Assembly: GCA_029261305.1 (NCBI GenBank)
Contig: JAJDBO010000218.1
Coordinates: forward strand, 1 to 9,540
Direction: 5' to 3'
From: Nitrospirales bacterium
GTDB taxonomy: Bacteria; Nitrospirota; Nitrospiria; Nitrospirales; UBA8639
DNA: 9,540 nucleotides
Positions 1 through 5,443 of this stretch are shown one piece after another. Numbering within the stretch: position 1 is the stretch's first letter; each line of letters begins with the position of its first letter. Made by a program: the position numbers and the translations under genes. The notes beneath the pieces are model-generated. The model was not told the origin of the DNA, searched no databases, and saw nothing but the letters and a program-made list of their open reading frames with translations.

Positions 1-110
1 GTTCCAGGCCAAATAGTACAAAGATTTTCGAAAGTAGGGTTGTCAGAAAGACTGGGGGTATGGTAACAAGAGTGGTTGCCGTGTACAATCTTGTGAGGGA
101 GGATAGAACT

Positions 111-302
111 ATGGCGTTTTCATGTTCAATTTGCGGAAAAAACAGAATGTCTGGAAACAATGTCAGTCATGCGAACAATAAAACCAAGCGGGTGTTTCGA
201 CCCAATCTTCAAAGCGTTCGGGCGTTAGTCAATGGTGCCACCCAACGAATCAAAGTTTGCACCCGATGCTTACGGTCTGGCCTTGTAAAAAAAGCCGTCT
301 GA
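111..302 (+). CDS. rpmB: 50S ribosomal protein L28
   Basis: This is a 63-residue L28, a structural protein of the large ribosomal subunit; the length is close to the usual size for the family. The protein opens [10 protein letters not shown] and carries two CxxC pairs (C5/C8 and C50/C53). These mark the zinc-binding (C+) form of L28, as opposed to the cysteine-free form. The basic core with [11 protein letters not shown] (about 23-33) is characteristic of the family. The ATG at 111 is chosen because GGGAGGA lies 7-8 bases upstream and L28 begins with this sequence. An in-frame ATG at 60 would add 17 residues with no family support. It is the only accepted + strand gene here and converges on msrB. 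I see no convincing promoter in bases 1-110, so transcription may start left of the window. Its last codons (Lys-Lys-Ala-Val-stop) double as part of a terminator for the opposite strand. Confidence 0.96.
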   Translation: MAFSCSICGKNRMSGNNVSHANNKTKRVFRPNLQSVRALVNGATQRIKVCTRCLRSGLVKKAV

Positions 303-337
303 ATTCTTAGTAGCCAGCTACCAAGAACAGACGGCTT
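287..337 (-). terminator. Intrinsic terminator of msrB, overlapping the rpmB 3' end
   Basis: Bases 292-301 (AAGCCGTCTG) and 328-337 (CAGACGGCTT) are a perfect 10-bp inverted repeat. Inside it, 304-313 and 318-327 continue the stem with one mismatch and a two-base bulge, leaving a 4-base loop. Read on the - strand the hairpin is followed at once by seven T residues (complement of the A run 287-293), the classic Rho-independent layout, about 80 bases past the msrB stop. Read on the + strand there is no T run after the stem (AGATTCCCTC), so it should be much weaker for rpmB. The T run and one stem arm lie inside the rpmB reading frame. Confidence 0.85.
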
Positions 338-417
338 AGATTCCCTCTCCCACCTGCACGGACTTTCCCCTACTATTTCTTTCTACCATTCAGTTTTGCC
401 ACACAAATTTTCCGCTT

Positions 418-918
418 CTACGTAGAGCGAAACACTAACGCAGCCGAATTGATGCAATACCGTAGACCTGTAGGCGGTGGGCCGTCATCGAATATATGAC
501 CTTGGTGGCCGCCACACCGCATGCAATGCACTTCAGTTCGTGGGTAGAGAAGTTTCCAATCCGTCTTTGTTCCTACCGCCTTGGGAGAAATTGGCTCCCA
601 AAAGCTTGGCCAACCCGTTTGACTATCGAACTTCTTCTCGGAAGAAAAGAGCGGCAAATTACAGCCTGCACAATAATAGATCCCCTCTGCTTTACTATTA
701 TGATAGGGATTGGTGAATGGGCGCTCAGTGCCTTCTTTTCGAAGTACATAATATTGGTCTTGGGTCAGAATCGCTTTCCATTCTTCATCAGTCTTATTCC
801 ATTCAAATTTTATAGATTTTTCTTGGGCAAAAACCTGTCCAAATCCCAAGGCTTTCGCCATCACTCCCATTCCCATTAAGGTCCCTACACCCAACAATGT
901 ACGTCTTTTCATATCCAT
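418..918 (-). CDS. msrB: Peptide-methionine (R)-S-oxide reductase MsrB with Tat-type signal
   Basis: MsrB reduces the R isomer of methionine sulfoxide in proteins. With the ATG at 918 (166 residues) the domain has the family landmarks: zinc ligands C83/C86 and C132/C135, GWPSFW at about 103-108, the HQGH motif at 138-141, and the catalytic cysteine C155 in RYCINSAAL. The position before GWPSF, often the resolving Cys, is Thr here. Thr or Ser at this place is known in many MsrBs and means recycling by another cysteine or directly by a reductant. The N-terminus [12 protein letters not shown] followed by a hydrophobic stretch and a VFA/Q cleavage site (about residue 32) looks like a twin-arginine signal, so the enzyme is probably periplasmic. 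AAGGAGGG (complement of 923-930) sits 4-5 bases before the ATG at 918, which decides the start. A TTG at 939 and an ATG at 936 lack such a site. It stands alone, convergent with rpmB. Confidence 0.93.
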   Translation of the reverse strand: MDMKRRTLLGVGTLMGMGVMAKALGFGQVFAQEKSIKFEWNKTDEEWKAILTQDQYYVLRKEGTERPFTNPYHNSKAEGIYYCAGCNLPLFSSEKKFDSQTGWPSFWEPISPKAVGTKTDWKLLYPRTEVHCMRCGGHQGHIFDDGPPPTGLRYCINSAALVFRST

Positions 919-963
919 ACCACCCTCCTTTTCCATCAAGGGAAGAAACCTCTCCCTCCAGAT

Positions 964-992
964 ATTTTAACAAATCTCACACTGGCTATGAG
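964..992 (-). promoter_or_regulatory. Possible msrB promoter
   Basis: On the - strand TAAAAT (complement of 964-969) matches the -10 consensus at five of six positions. It lies 17 bases from CTCATA (complement of 987-992), a poor -35. It is about 45 bases upstream of the msrB start, in the 246-base gap between msrB and the chemoreceptor gene. I see no other feature of note in that gap. The -35 match is weak, so this is only a candidate. Confidence 0.3.
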
Positions 993-1164
993 AAGGTCTT
1001 TAGAAGAAGAGAGACGTTACAGAGGAGAGGGCTTCTACACGGTGCCCAGACATTGAACTATCCATCCTTGATAGCCAAACATCTGGACTTCGGTGAAATT
1101 GCAGGAATTGTAAGGAGATAGCCTTGAAGTTTAGCCGCTGAAGACCATATCAGGCTAACCTTGG

Positions 1165-2346
1165 TTAGACTTTGAAGGTCGTGATTATTTGTTGGAGTTC
1201 GCCAGCCAACCCTCGTAATCCATGACTTCGCCTGGCTGACTCTTCTGCCCCTCCACTCGTTTCCTCCCCAACTTGAGACACGGCTTCCAGGTCTCTGGCA
1301 ATTTGATGAGTTGCAGTGGACTGTTCTTCTGCAGCGGCGGCAATTTGTTGGATCATTCCAGCTGTTTGCATCACAAGACTCTGAATACGGGTTAAGGCAT
1401 CGCTGGTTTCATTCGCCAACATGACGCCATTGCCTACTCGCTCCGTCCCTTCCTCCATGGAGGTCACCGCAATTTTGGTGTCTGCTTGGATCTGGCGAAT
1501 CATTTCTGCAATTTCCTTCGTGGCCTTTGTGGTCCGTTCTGCCAATTTCCTCACCTCGTCGGCCACGACCGCAAACCCTCGGCCTTGTTCCCCAGCCCTC
1601 GCAGCCTCAATAGCAGCATTCAGAGCCAGCAGGTTTGTTTGATCGGCAATATCTTCAATCGTACCCACAATTTCGCCAATTTGGTCAGAAGACCGGCCCA
1701 ATGCCGCAATGACTGTAGAAGATTGGCCCACAGCCTCTGCCACGAGTTGCATGCTCGCCACCGCTTCCGTCACCACTCGCTGTCCTTCTTGAGCAGTATT
1801 CGATGCCTCTTGGGCAATACCCGAAGCCTCTTGGGAGTTTCGGGCTACTTCGCCAGCCGTCATCGTCATTTCTTCAACTGATGAGGCCGATTGAGTCATC
1901 TTCACTTTTTGTGTATCAGCACCCCTCGCGATTTCGTCCGCCGTGGATGACATTTCTTGAGCGTCAACGGAAACCCGACTGGTGACCTCCCCCACTTTTC
2001 TAATCGACAACTGCAGTTTATCGATAAATTCATTGAACAAAAGCCCAAGTTGGCCAATTTCATCTTGTTCAGTGACCGGAACGCGTTTGGTCAAGTCCCC
2101 GTCCCCTTGAGCAATATCTTCTACAATGGTCGTCAATTTTTTCAGCGGGACAATCACCATTTTATGCACAAGCCATTGAACCATCACCAAAGTGGTGATG
2201 ATGACCGCAAGTAAATGTCCGAAAGAATGCAGCCAATTTTGGTCCGACCCGACCACCACATACAATTGTATAGCAGACTGAATAAGAGCAATGGCTCCGA
2301 GAACCAATCCAATCTTGGTGCCAATTCTTAAATTATGAAATGACAT
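1165..2346 (-). CDS. Methyl-accepting chemotaxis protein (two TM, HAMP, MA domain)
   Basis: This is a chemoreceptor that would control a CheA kinase through CheW; neither is in the window. Of 393 residues, two hydrophobic helices (about 11-33 and 43-61) are separated by only about 10 residues, so there is no periplasmic ligand-binding domain. A HAMP domain follows (about 62-115, with the conserved Pro at 67 and the GDGDLTKRV stretch). The rest is a long coiled coil with the highly conserved signalling tip at about 234-266 ([19 protein letters not shown], then [18 protein letters not shown]). About 140 residues lie on each side of the tip, which would fit a 40-heptad class by eye. Glu/Gln pairs in the arms are plausible methylation sites. 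There is no C-terminal NWETF-type tether for CheR/CheB. GGAGGGGG (complement of 2351-2358) lies 4 bases before the ATG. The gene stands alone between two gaps. What it senses cannot be read from the sequence; membrane state, or an internal or HAMP-borne signal, is possible. Confidence 0.94.
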   Translation of the reverse strand: MSFHNLRIGTKIGLVLGAIALIQSAIQLYVVVGSDQNWLHSFGHLLAVIITTLVMVQWLVHKMVIVPLKKLTTIVEDIAQGDGDLTKRVPVTEQDEIGQLGLLFNEFIDKLQLSIRKVGEVTSRVSVDAQEMSSTADEIARGADTQKVKMTQSASSVEEMTMTAGEVARNSQEASGIAQEASNTAQEGQRVVTEAVASMQLVAEAVGQSSTVIAALGRSSDQIGEIVGTIEDIADQTNLLALNAAIEAARAGEQGRGFAVVADEVRKLAERTTKATKEIAEMIRQIQADTKIAVTSMEEGTERVGNGVMLANETSDALTRIQSLVMQTAGMIQQIAAAAEEQSTATHQIARDLEAVSQVGEETSGGAEESARRSHGLRGLAGELQQIITTFKV

Positions 2347-2358
2347 ACTTCCCCCTCC

Positions 2359-2765
2359 AAAGGCATCAATTCGAAGTGTTTACATTCTTACCAACGCAGA
2401 AGTGCTTCCCTTTGTTCAAAAACAAACATTTCCACATCATCGTCTTGAAGAACCCTTGGAACTCTTCCCGACAAGAAAACACCAATTTGGTGTCAAGAAC
2501 AAAGAAGTCCTAAGCTGTTGTACATTCATTCGGAATCTTGGCCTTCCTCCTTAATAGTTACGTTGACCAGGTACAACTTTCACCTCAATCGTCTGTCTTG
2601 GATTTCCGTGGAGAGTTTTCTCAAAGGATCATAGGTTGGAATGGTTTCAAGCAGCGACCTCACTCCCTGTTAACCTTCAAAAATCAACGATGAAGACCTA
2701 CGGAAATAGATTAGGATGGTGGAGAGAAGGGAAAATACTAGGCAGAAAATTCAGGCCCAAGTCTA
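2359..2765. other. Gap upstream of the chemoreceptor gene, no convincing gene
   Basis: About 400 bases between the gph-like gene and the chemoreceptor ribosome binding site. I find no coding frame worth accepting. A + strand frame starting at 2636 runs antisense into the phosphatase gene and is a shadow. On the - strand, AAGGAGG at about 2548-2554 is followed 16 bases later by an ATG opening a 30-codon frame, too far and too short to call. The stretch must hold the chemoreceptor promoter, but neither a good sigma-70 nor a sigma-28 (flagellar) promoter is evident. It does contain a near-perfect palindrome at 2479-2493 and a small inverted repeat at 2411-2426 (TTTGTT/AACAAA). Confidence 0.6.
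2479..2493. repeat. 15-bp palindrome ACACCAA-T-TTGGTGT
   Basis: Two perfect 7-bp arms flank one central base, about 130 bases upstream of the chemoreceptor start. On the - strand the right arm overlaps TTGACA (complement of 2491-2496), a perfect -35 hexamer, but no good -10 lies 16-18 bases further on. The symmetry would suit a dimeric repressor or activator site. The function is inferred only from shape and place. Confidence 0.35.
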
Positions 2766-3431
2766 CTATTTCGAAAACACTGCTAGTAAATCCGCTGGCG
2801 TCTCGCAATAAAAGTCTGGGGCAAGGGCCAACACTTTTTCACGTTTTCCATACCCGTAGCCTACGGCACAAGCGGCGATGCCCGCAGCTTGCGCAGCTCG
2901 AACATCATTGGTGCTATCTCCCACGAGTACAGCTTTCTCTGGAGCCACTCCCATTTGGTCAAGAATGCGGAAAAGCATACCCGGGTCGGGTTTGAGATCA
3001 GACTGATCGTTTGGGCATTCAATGGCGGAAAATGTATCGCGAACGCCAAGTCCTTCTACGATCCTTAGTGTGTATTCCAAGGATTTATTCGTGGCTAACG
3101 CTTTGGCTTTGCCCTGTAAACTATGAAACACGGATTCAAGCCCGTCATAATATTTTGTGGAATCCAGACAATGGGCCAGATAATGTTCTCGAAAGATGAC
3201 CAACGCTTCTTCGTATCGCTCCTTATTCCCCTCACCTGCCGACAAACGTAGTAGACTTTTCACGCCATCCCCGACAAAACTAAAGATTTCCTCGCGAGAC
3301 CGTGTTGGCAGATCCATATCTATTAAGGTTAAATTGACCGACGTTGCGATGTCATATTTCGAGTCGATCAGAGTACCGTCAAAATCAAAAATGACTAATT
3401 CGAATTGAGAATTTCTATTATGTATTTTCAC
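2766..3431 (-). CDS. HAD-family phosphatase, phosphoglycolate phosphatase-like
   Basis: This is a 221-residue HAD hydrolase with all four catalytic motifs intact: DFDGTLIDS with nucleophile D16 and acid/base D18; T114 in LATNK; K147 in LKPDP; and the acidic pair D172/D176 in VGDSTNDV. The helical cap between motifs I and II (about 30-100) and the overall length match the Gph/PGP group, which hydrolyses 2-phosphoglycolate. Related proteins act on other sugar phosphates or on pyrophosphate, so the substrate is not fixed by sequence. It is cytoplasmic, with no signal or membrane segment. The start is a GTG (3429-3431) whose last two bases form the stop of the upstream gene (GTGA overlap). The next Met is residue 39, inside the cap and after motif I, so the GTG is required. 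The overlap suggests translational coupling to the secreted hypothetical gene. No clear terminator follows the stop. Confidence 0.9.
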   Translation of the reverse strand: MKIHNRNSQFELVIFDFDGTLIDSKYDIATSVNLTLIDMDLPTRSREEIFSFVGDGVKSLLRLSAGEGNKERYEEALVIFREHYLAHCLDSTKYYDGLESVFHSLQGKAKALATNKSLEYTLRIVEGLGVRDTFSAIECPNDQSDLKPDPGMLFRILDQMGVAPEKAVLVGDSTNDVRAAQAAGIAACAVGYGYGKREKVLALAPDFYCETPADLLAVFSK

Positions 3432-4015
3432 GATTTTGAATTTCCTATGGAAGTACGAAGGCGCTCCAAGGCTTCTTTTCGATCCTTGTCGGTTTCCTCA
3501 AGCATCGCCACACGGACAAAATCCATCAGTCGTTTTCTTCCAACGTGCGGTGGGAACATCGGAGCAACAATACGCCAATGATTTAACACGGCTCGGACAT
3601 GGAACAAGAGCGTTTCCTCTCGTCGCTCTAGGAGAAAGGTCGCGGCTTCCCAATGCATGACCCCTAGAATTTGGAACGTCACGGGAATGACGGCCTCTGT
3701 GCTACTGATGATCTCCCATTCTTCGACATCATCGCTCACGACATAATCGCCAATGATCACAACCTGCCCCCAGGACGGCTCTTCCTCCCAGGCGACATAG
3801 GGTCTCACGGATTCATAGGAAAGCGCCTCTAATCGAACGCCCCGTTTATCTAGGGAAAGGTATTTTTTCACAATATCGGCAGGATCATTGGTGAGATCCC
3901 CCGTCAAAGCCAACGCATGGTTCTGGCTCATAGTCATGGAACAGACCAGCCCTAACATCAATAGGAGGGAGATGGATAGCCTGCATTGAACGGTCATGTG
4001 CTGACGGGTGCTCAT
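3428..4015 (-). CDS. Secreted hypothetical protein
   Basis: I do not recognise a family. The 195-residue product starts with a basic segment and a hydrophobic core (about 13-29), ending in HALA/LTG with likely signal peptidase I cleavage after A36, so it is probably periplasmic. A cysteine at 25 in the core does not sit in a clear lipobox. The mature part has an early helix (DPADIVKKYLSLDKRG, 45-59), then alternating hydrophobic stretches rich in Trp and Glu that look like beta strands (about 84-148), and a charged C-terminal helix (about 160-188). This helix-then-sheet pattern could be an NTF2-like or cystatin-like fold, but that is a guess. The ATG at 4015 has no recognisable ribosome binding site, and the ATG at 3997 is an alternative that keeps the signal. 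The stop overlaps the GTG of the phosphatase gene, and the receiver-protein gene is 118 bases upstream, so the three may share a transcript. Confidence 0.8.
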   Translation of the reverse strand: MSTRQHMTVQCRLSISLLLMLGLVCSMTMSQNHALALTGDLTNDPADIVKKYLSLDKRGVRLEALSYESVRPYVAWEEEPSWGQVVIIGDYVVSDDVEEWEIISSTEAVIPVTFQILGVMHWEAATFLLERREETLLFHVRAVLNHWRIVAPMFPPHVGRKRLMDFVRVAMLEETDKDRKEALERLRTSIGNSKS

Positions 4016-4133
4016 AGCAATGAAAGAAACGATTCACGACCTTAGGTTAGATTAAACGTTTGGCTTCGTGACGAGGCCATGGCAAACAAGATGGGAAGGT
4101 CAGGCAACCACAGGCGGGAATACTGGAAAGCCA

Positions 4134-4607
4134 CTATCCTTTGATCAAAATCACTAAAATAATCCCGAGAAGGAGCCACAAGGGGATCGACAGCATGAGT
4201 CCCCAAGCCAAGCCCTGAGCTGTTTTCAAGCGGCCTTTCAACGACCGTTTCTCGAGAGCTTTCTCAATCCTCAGCCTTACATCCTCTAAATGAAACGGCT
4301 TGGTAATATAGTCTTCCGCGCCACAGTTAATGGAATCCACTGCGGACCCAATAGAGGGATGCCCAGTAATCATGAGGAAAATCACATCCTCATCGACTTC
4401 ACGAATGCGTTTCAGCAACCCCATTCCATCAAGATTGGGCATCATCAAGTCTGCTAGGATGATATCAAAATTTCCCTTTTGATATTTATTGAGGGCGTCT
4501 TCTCCATCCTCTGCCGTGGTCACCTCAAAATCTAGAGTCTTTAAAAACTGGGTGAGGGCATCACGAACTCCTTCATCATCATCGACTACGAGCATGCGAC
4601 CTGCCAC
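4134..4607 (-). CDS. Single-domain response regulator with C-terminal membrane anchor
   Basis: Residues 4-120 form a complete CheY-like receiver: acidic pair D10/D11, phosphoacceptor D53 in ILADLMMPNLDG, switch Thr T81 in MITGH, and K103 in the conserved KPF. A phosphorylation-dependent switch is therefore expected. There is no DNA-binding, GGDEF or other output domain. After a short basic linker (K120, R121, K124, R126, K128) a strongly hydrophobic segment (about 132-155, with WLLLGIILVIL) ends the protein at residue 157. That is one transmembrane helix, with the basic side keeping the receiver in the cytoplasm. The start is a GTG at 4607, with GGAG about 9 bases before it; the ATG at codon 5 lies too far from that site. 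No kinase gene is in the window. It is followed by the secreted hypothetical and the phosphatase genes and preceded by lolA. The partner kinase and the membrane target are unknown. Confidence 0.9.
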   Translation of the reverse strand: MAGRMLVVDDDEGVRDALTQFLKTLDFEVTTAEDGEDALNKYQKGNFDIILADLMMPNLDGMGLLKRIREVDEDVIFLMITGHPSIGSAVDSINCGAEDYITKPFHLEDVRLRIEKALEKRSLKGRLKTAQGLAWGLMLSIPLWLLLGIILVILIKG

Positions 4608-4663
4608 AGCTTCTTACTCCTTATTCTTCGTGATATGACGATTCAGCGAGAAAGACCTTGCCG

Positions 4664-4692
4664 AATATAGCACAAGGTGCAAATTTGACCAA
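4664..4692 (-). promoter_or_regulatory. Candidate promoter of the receiver-protein gene
   Basis: On the - strand TATATT (complement of 4664-4669, five of six to the -10 consensus) lies exactly 17 bases from TTGGTC (complement of 4687-4692, which keeps the TTG of the -35). The stretch around it is A/T rich. It is about 57 bases upstream of the GTG start, in the 143-base gap after lolA. This is the better of the promoter candidates in the window, though the -35 is only half conserved. Confidence 0.45.
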
Positions 4693-4750
4693 AATTTTTC
4701 ATGATCTCTGCGGAGATGACCACGTGGGAGGAACTGCACCGCAGCCCACA

Positions 4751-5443
4751 TCAACTATGAGGAAGGACATCCTCGACAATCACCACTCCCGCAGGGGGAT
4801 CCAAGATAAAGACTGTATCGTCGATACCAGCATTGGCCTTGATATTACTGAAGCGAAAAGTTGAAATATTTCCACTCACCTCATGCAAAGCCAGCGACCG
4901 AATAAAGTAGGTCCCTGGTTGAATTTCAGAAACAATTCTAGTCACAGAGGATGAACCAGGTTGTCCATGATTTTTGGGAATCAACGTCAACAGGGGTAAT
5001 CCTCCTTCACCGGTACGACCATTATCGGTGGGCTGCACCTCAAAATGCTCGGTGAGTTTCCCCACCCCTTGAAGCAAATGCAATGGGGCCTTCGTGGCCA
5101 CCATCATCGTGAGATTGCCCTTTAATATTTGATTATGCTTGGGCACATACATTTCTAGCAGGTCATTATGAACGTAAATATGTTCTACGGAAGGCTCAGC
5201 ATAATCCCATCGCAAAAAGCCGGGCTTTTTGATAAAGACTTTTCCGGATGACTGAAGAGCCGTATCAAATCCCTCGATCCGAGTTTCTTGGGTAAAGTCC
5301 GCTTGAAAGTCCTTGGTGGTCGCATATCGAGAATCTACTCGCTTCACCAAAGCACGGACTTGGTCATCGATGGACTCTTTCCCAAGAGCTGGGAAGGAAA
5401 GAAAGGACAACCCTATGATTAAACTGGTGAGAAAAAATTTCAT
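4751..5443 (-). CDS. lolA: Outer-membrane lipoprotein carrier protein LolA
   Basis: LolA is the periplasmic chaperone that takes lipoproteins released by the LolCDE ABC transporter and hands them to the outer membrane. The 230-residue precursor has a signal peptide (hydrophobic core 4-18, likely cleavage after G21, A-L-G/KES). Family signatures are present: the DFQADFTQ stretch (45-52), GKVFIKKPGFLRWDY (67-81) followed by a Pro, and the C-terminal strand pattern FRFSNIKANAGIDDTVF with PPAGVVIV after it (196-223). The protein is slightly longer than the roughly 200 residues common for LolA; an acidic and Gly-rich loop (about 138-166) may account for this. Its ATG overlaps the ftsK stop by four bases (ATGA), so it is probably translated by coupling from the ftsK message. 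No LolB or LolCDE gene is in the window. I see no strong terminator after it. Confidence 0.93.
   Translation of the reverse strand: MKFFLTSLIIGLSFLSFPALGKESIDDQVRALVKRVDSRYATTKDFQADFTQETRIEGFDTALQSSGKVFIKKPGFLRWDYAEPSVEHIYVHNDLLEMYVPKHNQILKGNLTMMVATKAPLHLLQGVGKLTEHFEVQPTDNGRTGEGGLPLLTLIPKNHGQPGSSSVTRIVSEIQPGTYFIRSLALHEVSGNISTFRFSNIKANAGIDDTVFILDPPAGVVIVEDVLPHS

Noticed and set aside
40..89. Promoter for rpmB using TTGTCA (40-45) and TACAAT (84-89)
   Set aside because: The two hexamers are 38 bases apart, far from the 16-18 expected, and neither has a proper partner.
60..110. Longer rpmB start at the ATG at 60
   Set aside because: The extra 17 residues are not part of the L28 family, and a good ribosome binding site precedes the ATG at 111.
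477..879. + strand frames opposite msrB
   Set aside because: They lie antisense to a gene with clear catalytic motifs and have no family resemblance.
897..1121. 74-codon + strand frame between msrB and the chemoreceptor gene
   Set aside because: No ribosome binding site before its ATG, it overlaps the msrB signal sequence, and the translation has no recognisable feature.
1155..1168. CTAACC/GGTTAG inverted repeat over the chemoreceptor stop codon
   Set aside because: The loop would be only two bases and no T run follows, so it is not a credible terminator.
1421..2214. + strand frames opposite the chemoreceptor gene
   Set aside because: Shadows of a repetitive coiled-coil gene on the other strand.
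2636..2995. 119-codon + strand frame
   Set aside because: Most of it is antisense to the intact HAD phosphatase gene, and its start lacks a ribosome binding site.
4690..4730. Terminator after lolA (ATCTC/GAGAT hairpin followed by AAAAATTTT on the - strand)
   Set aside because: The stem is only five pairs before a mismatch and the T run is short and displaced by several bases.
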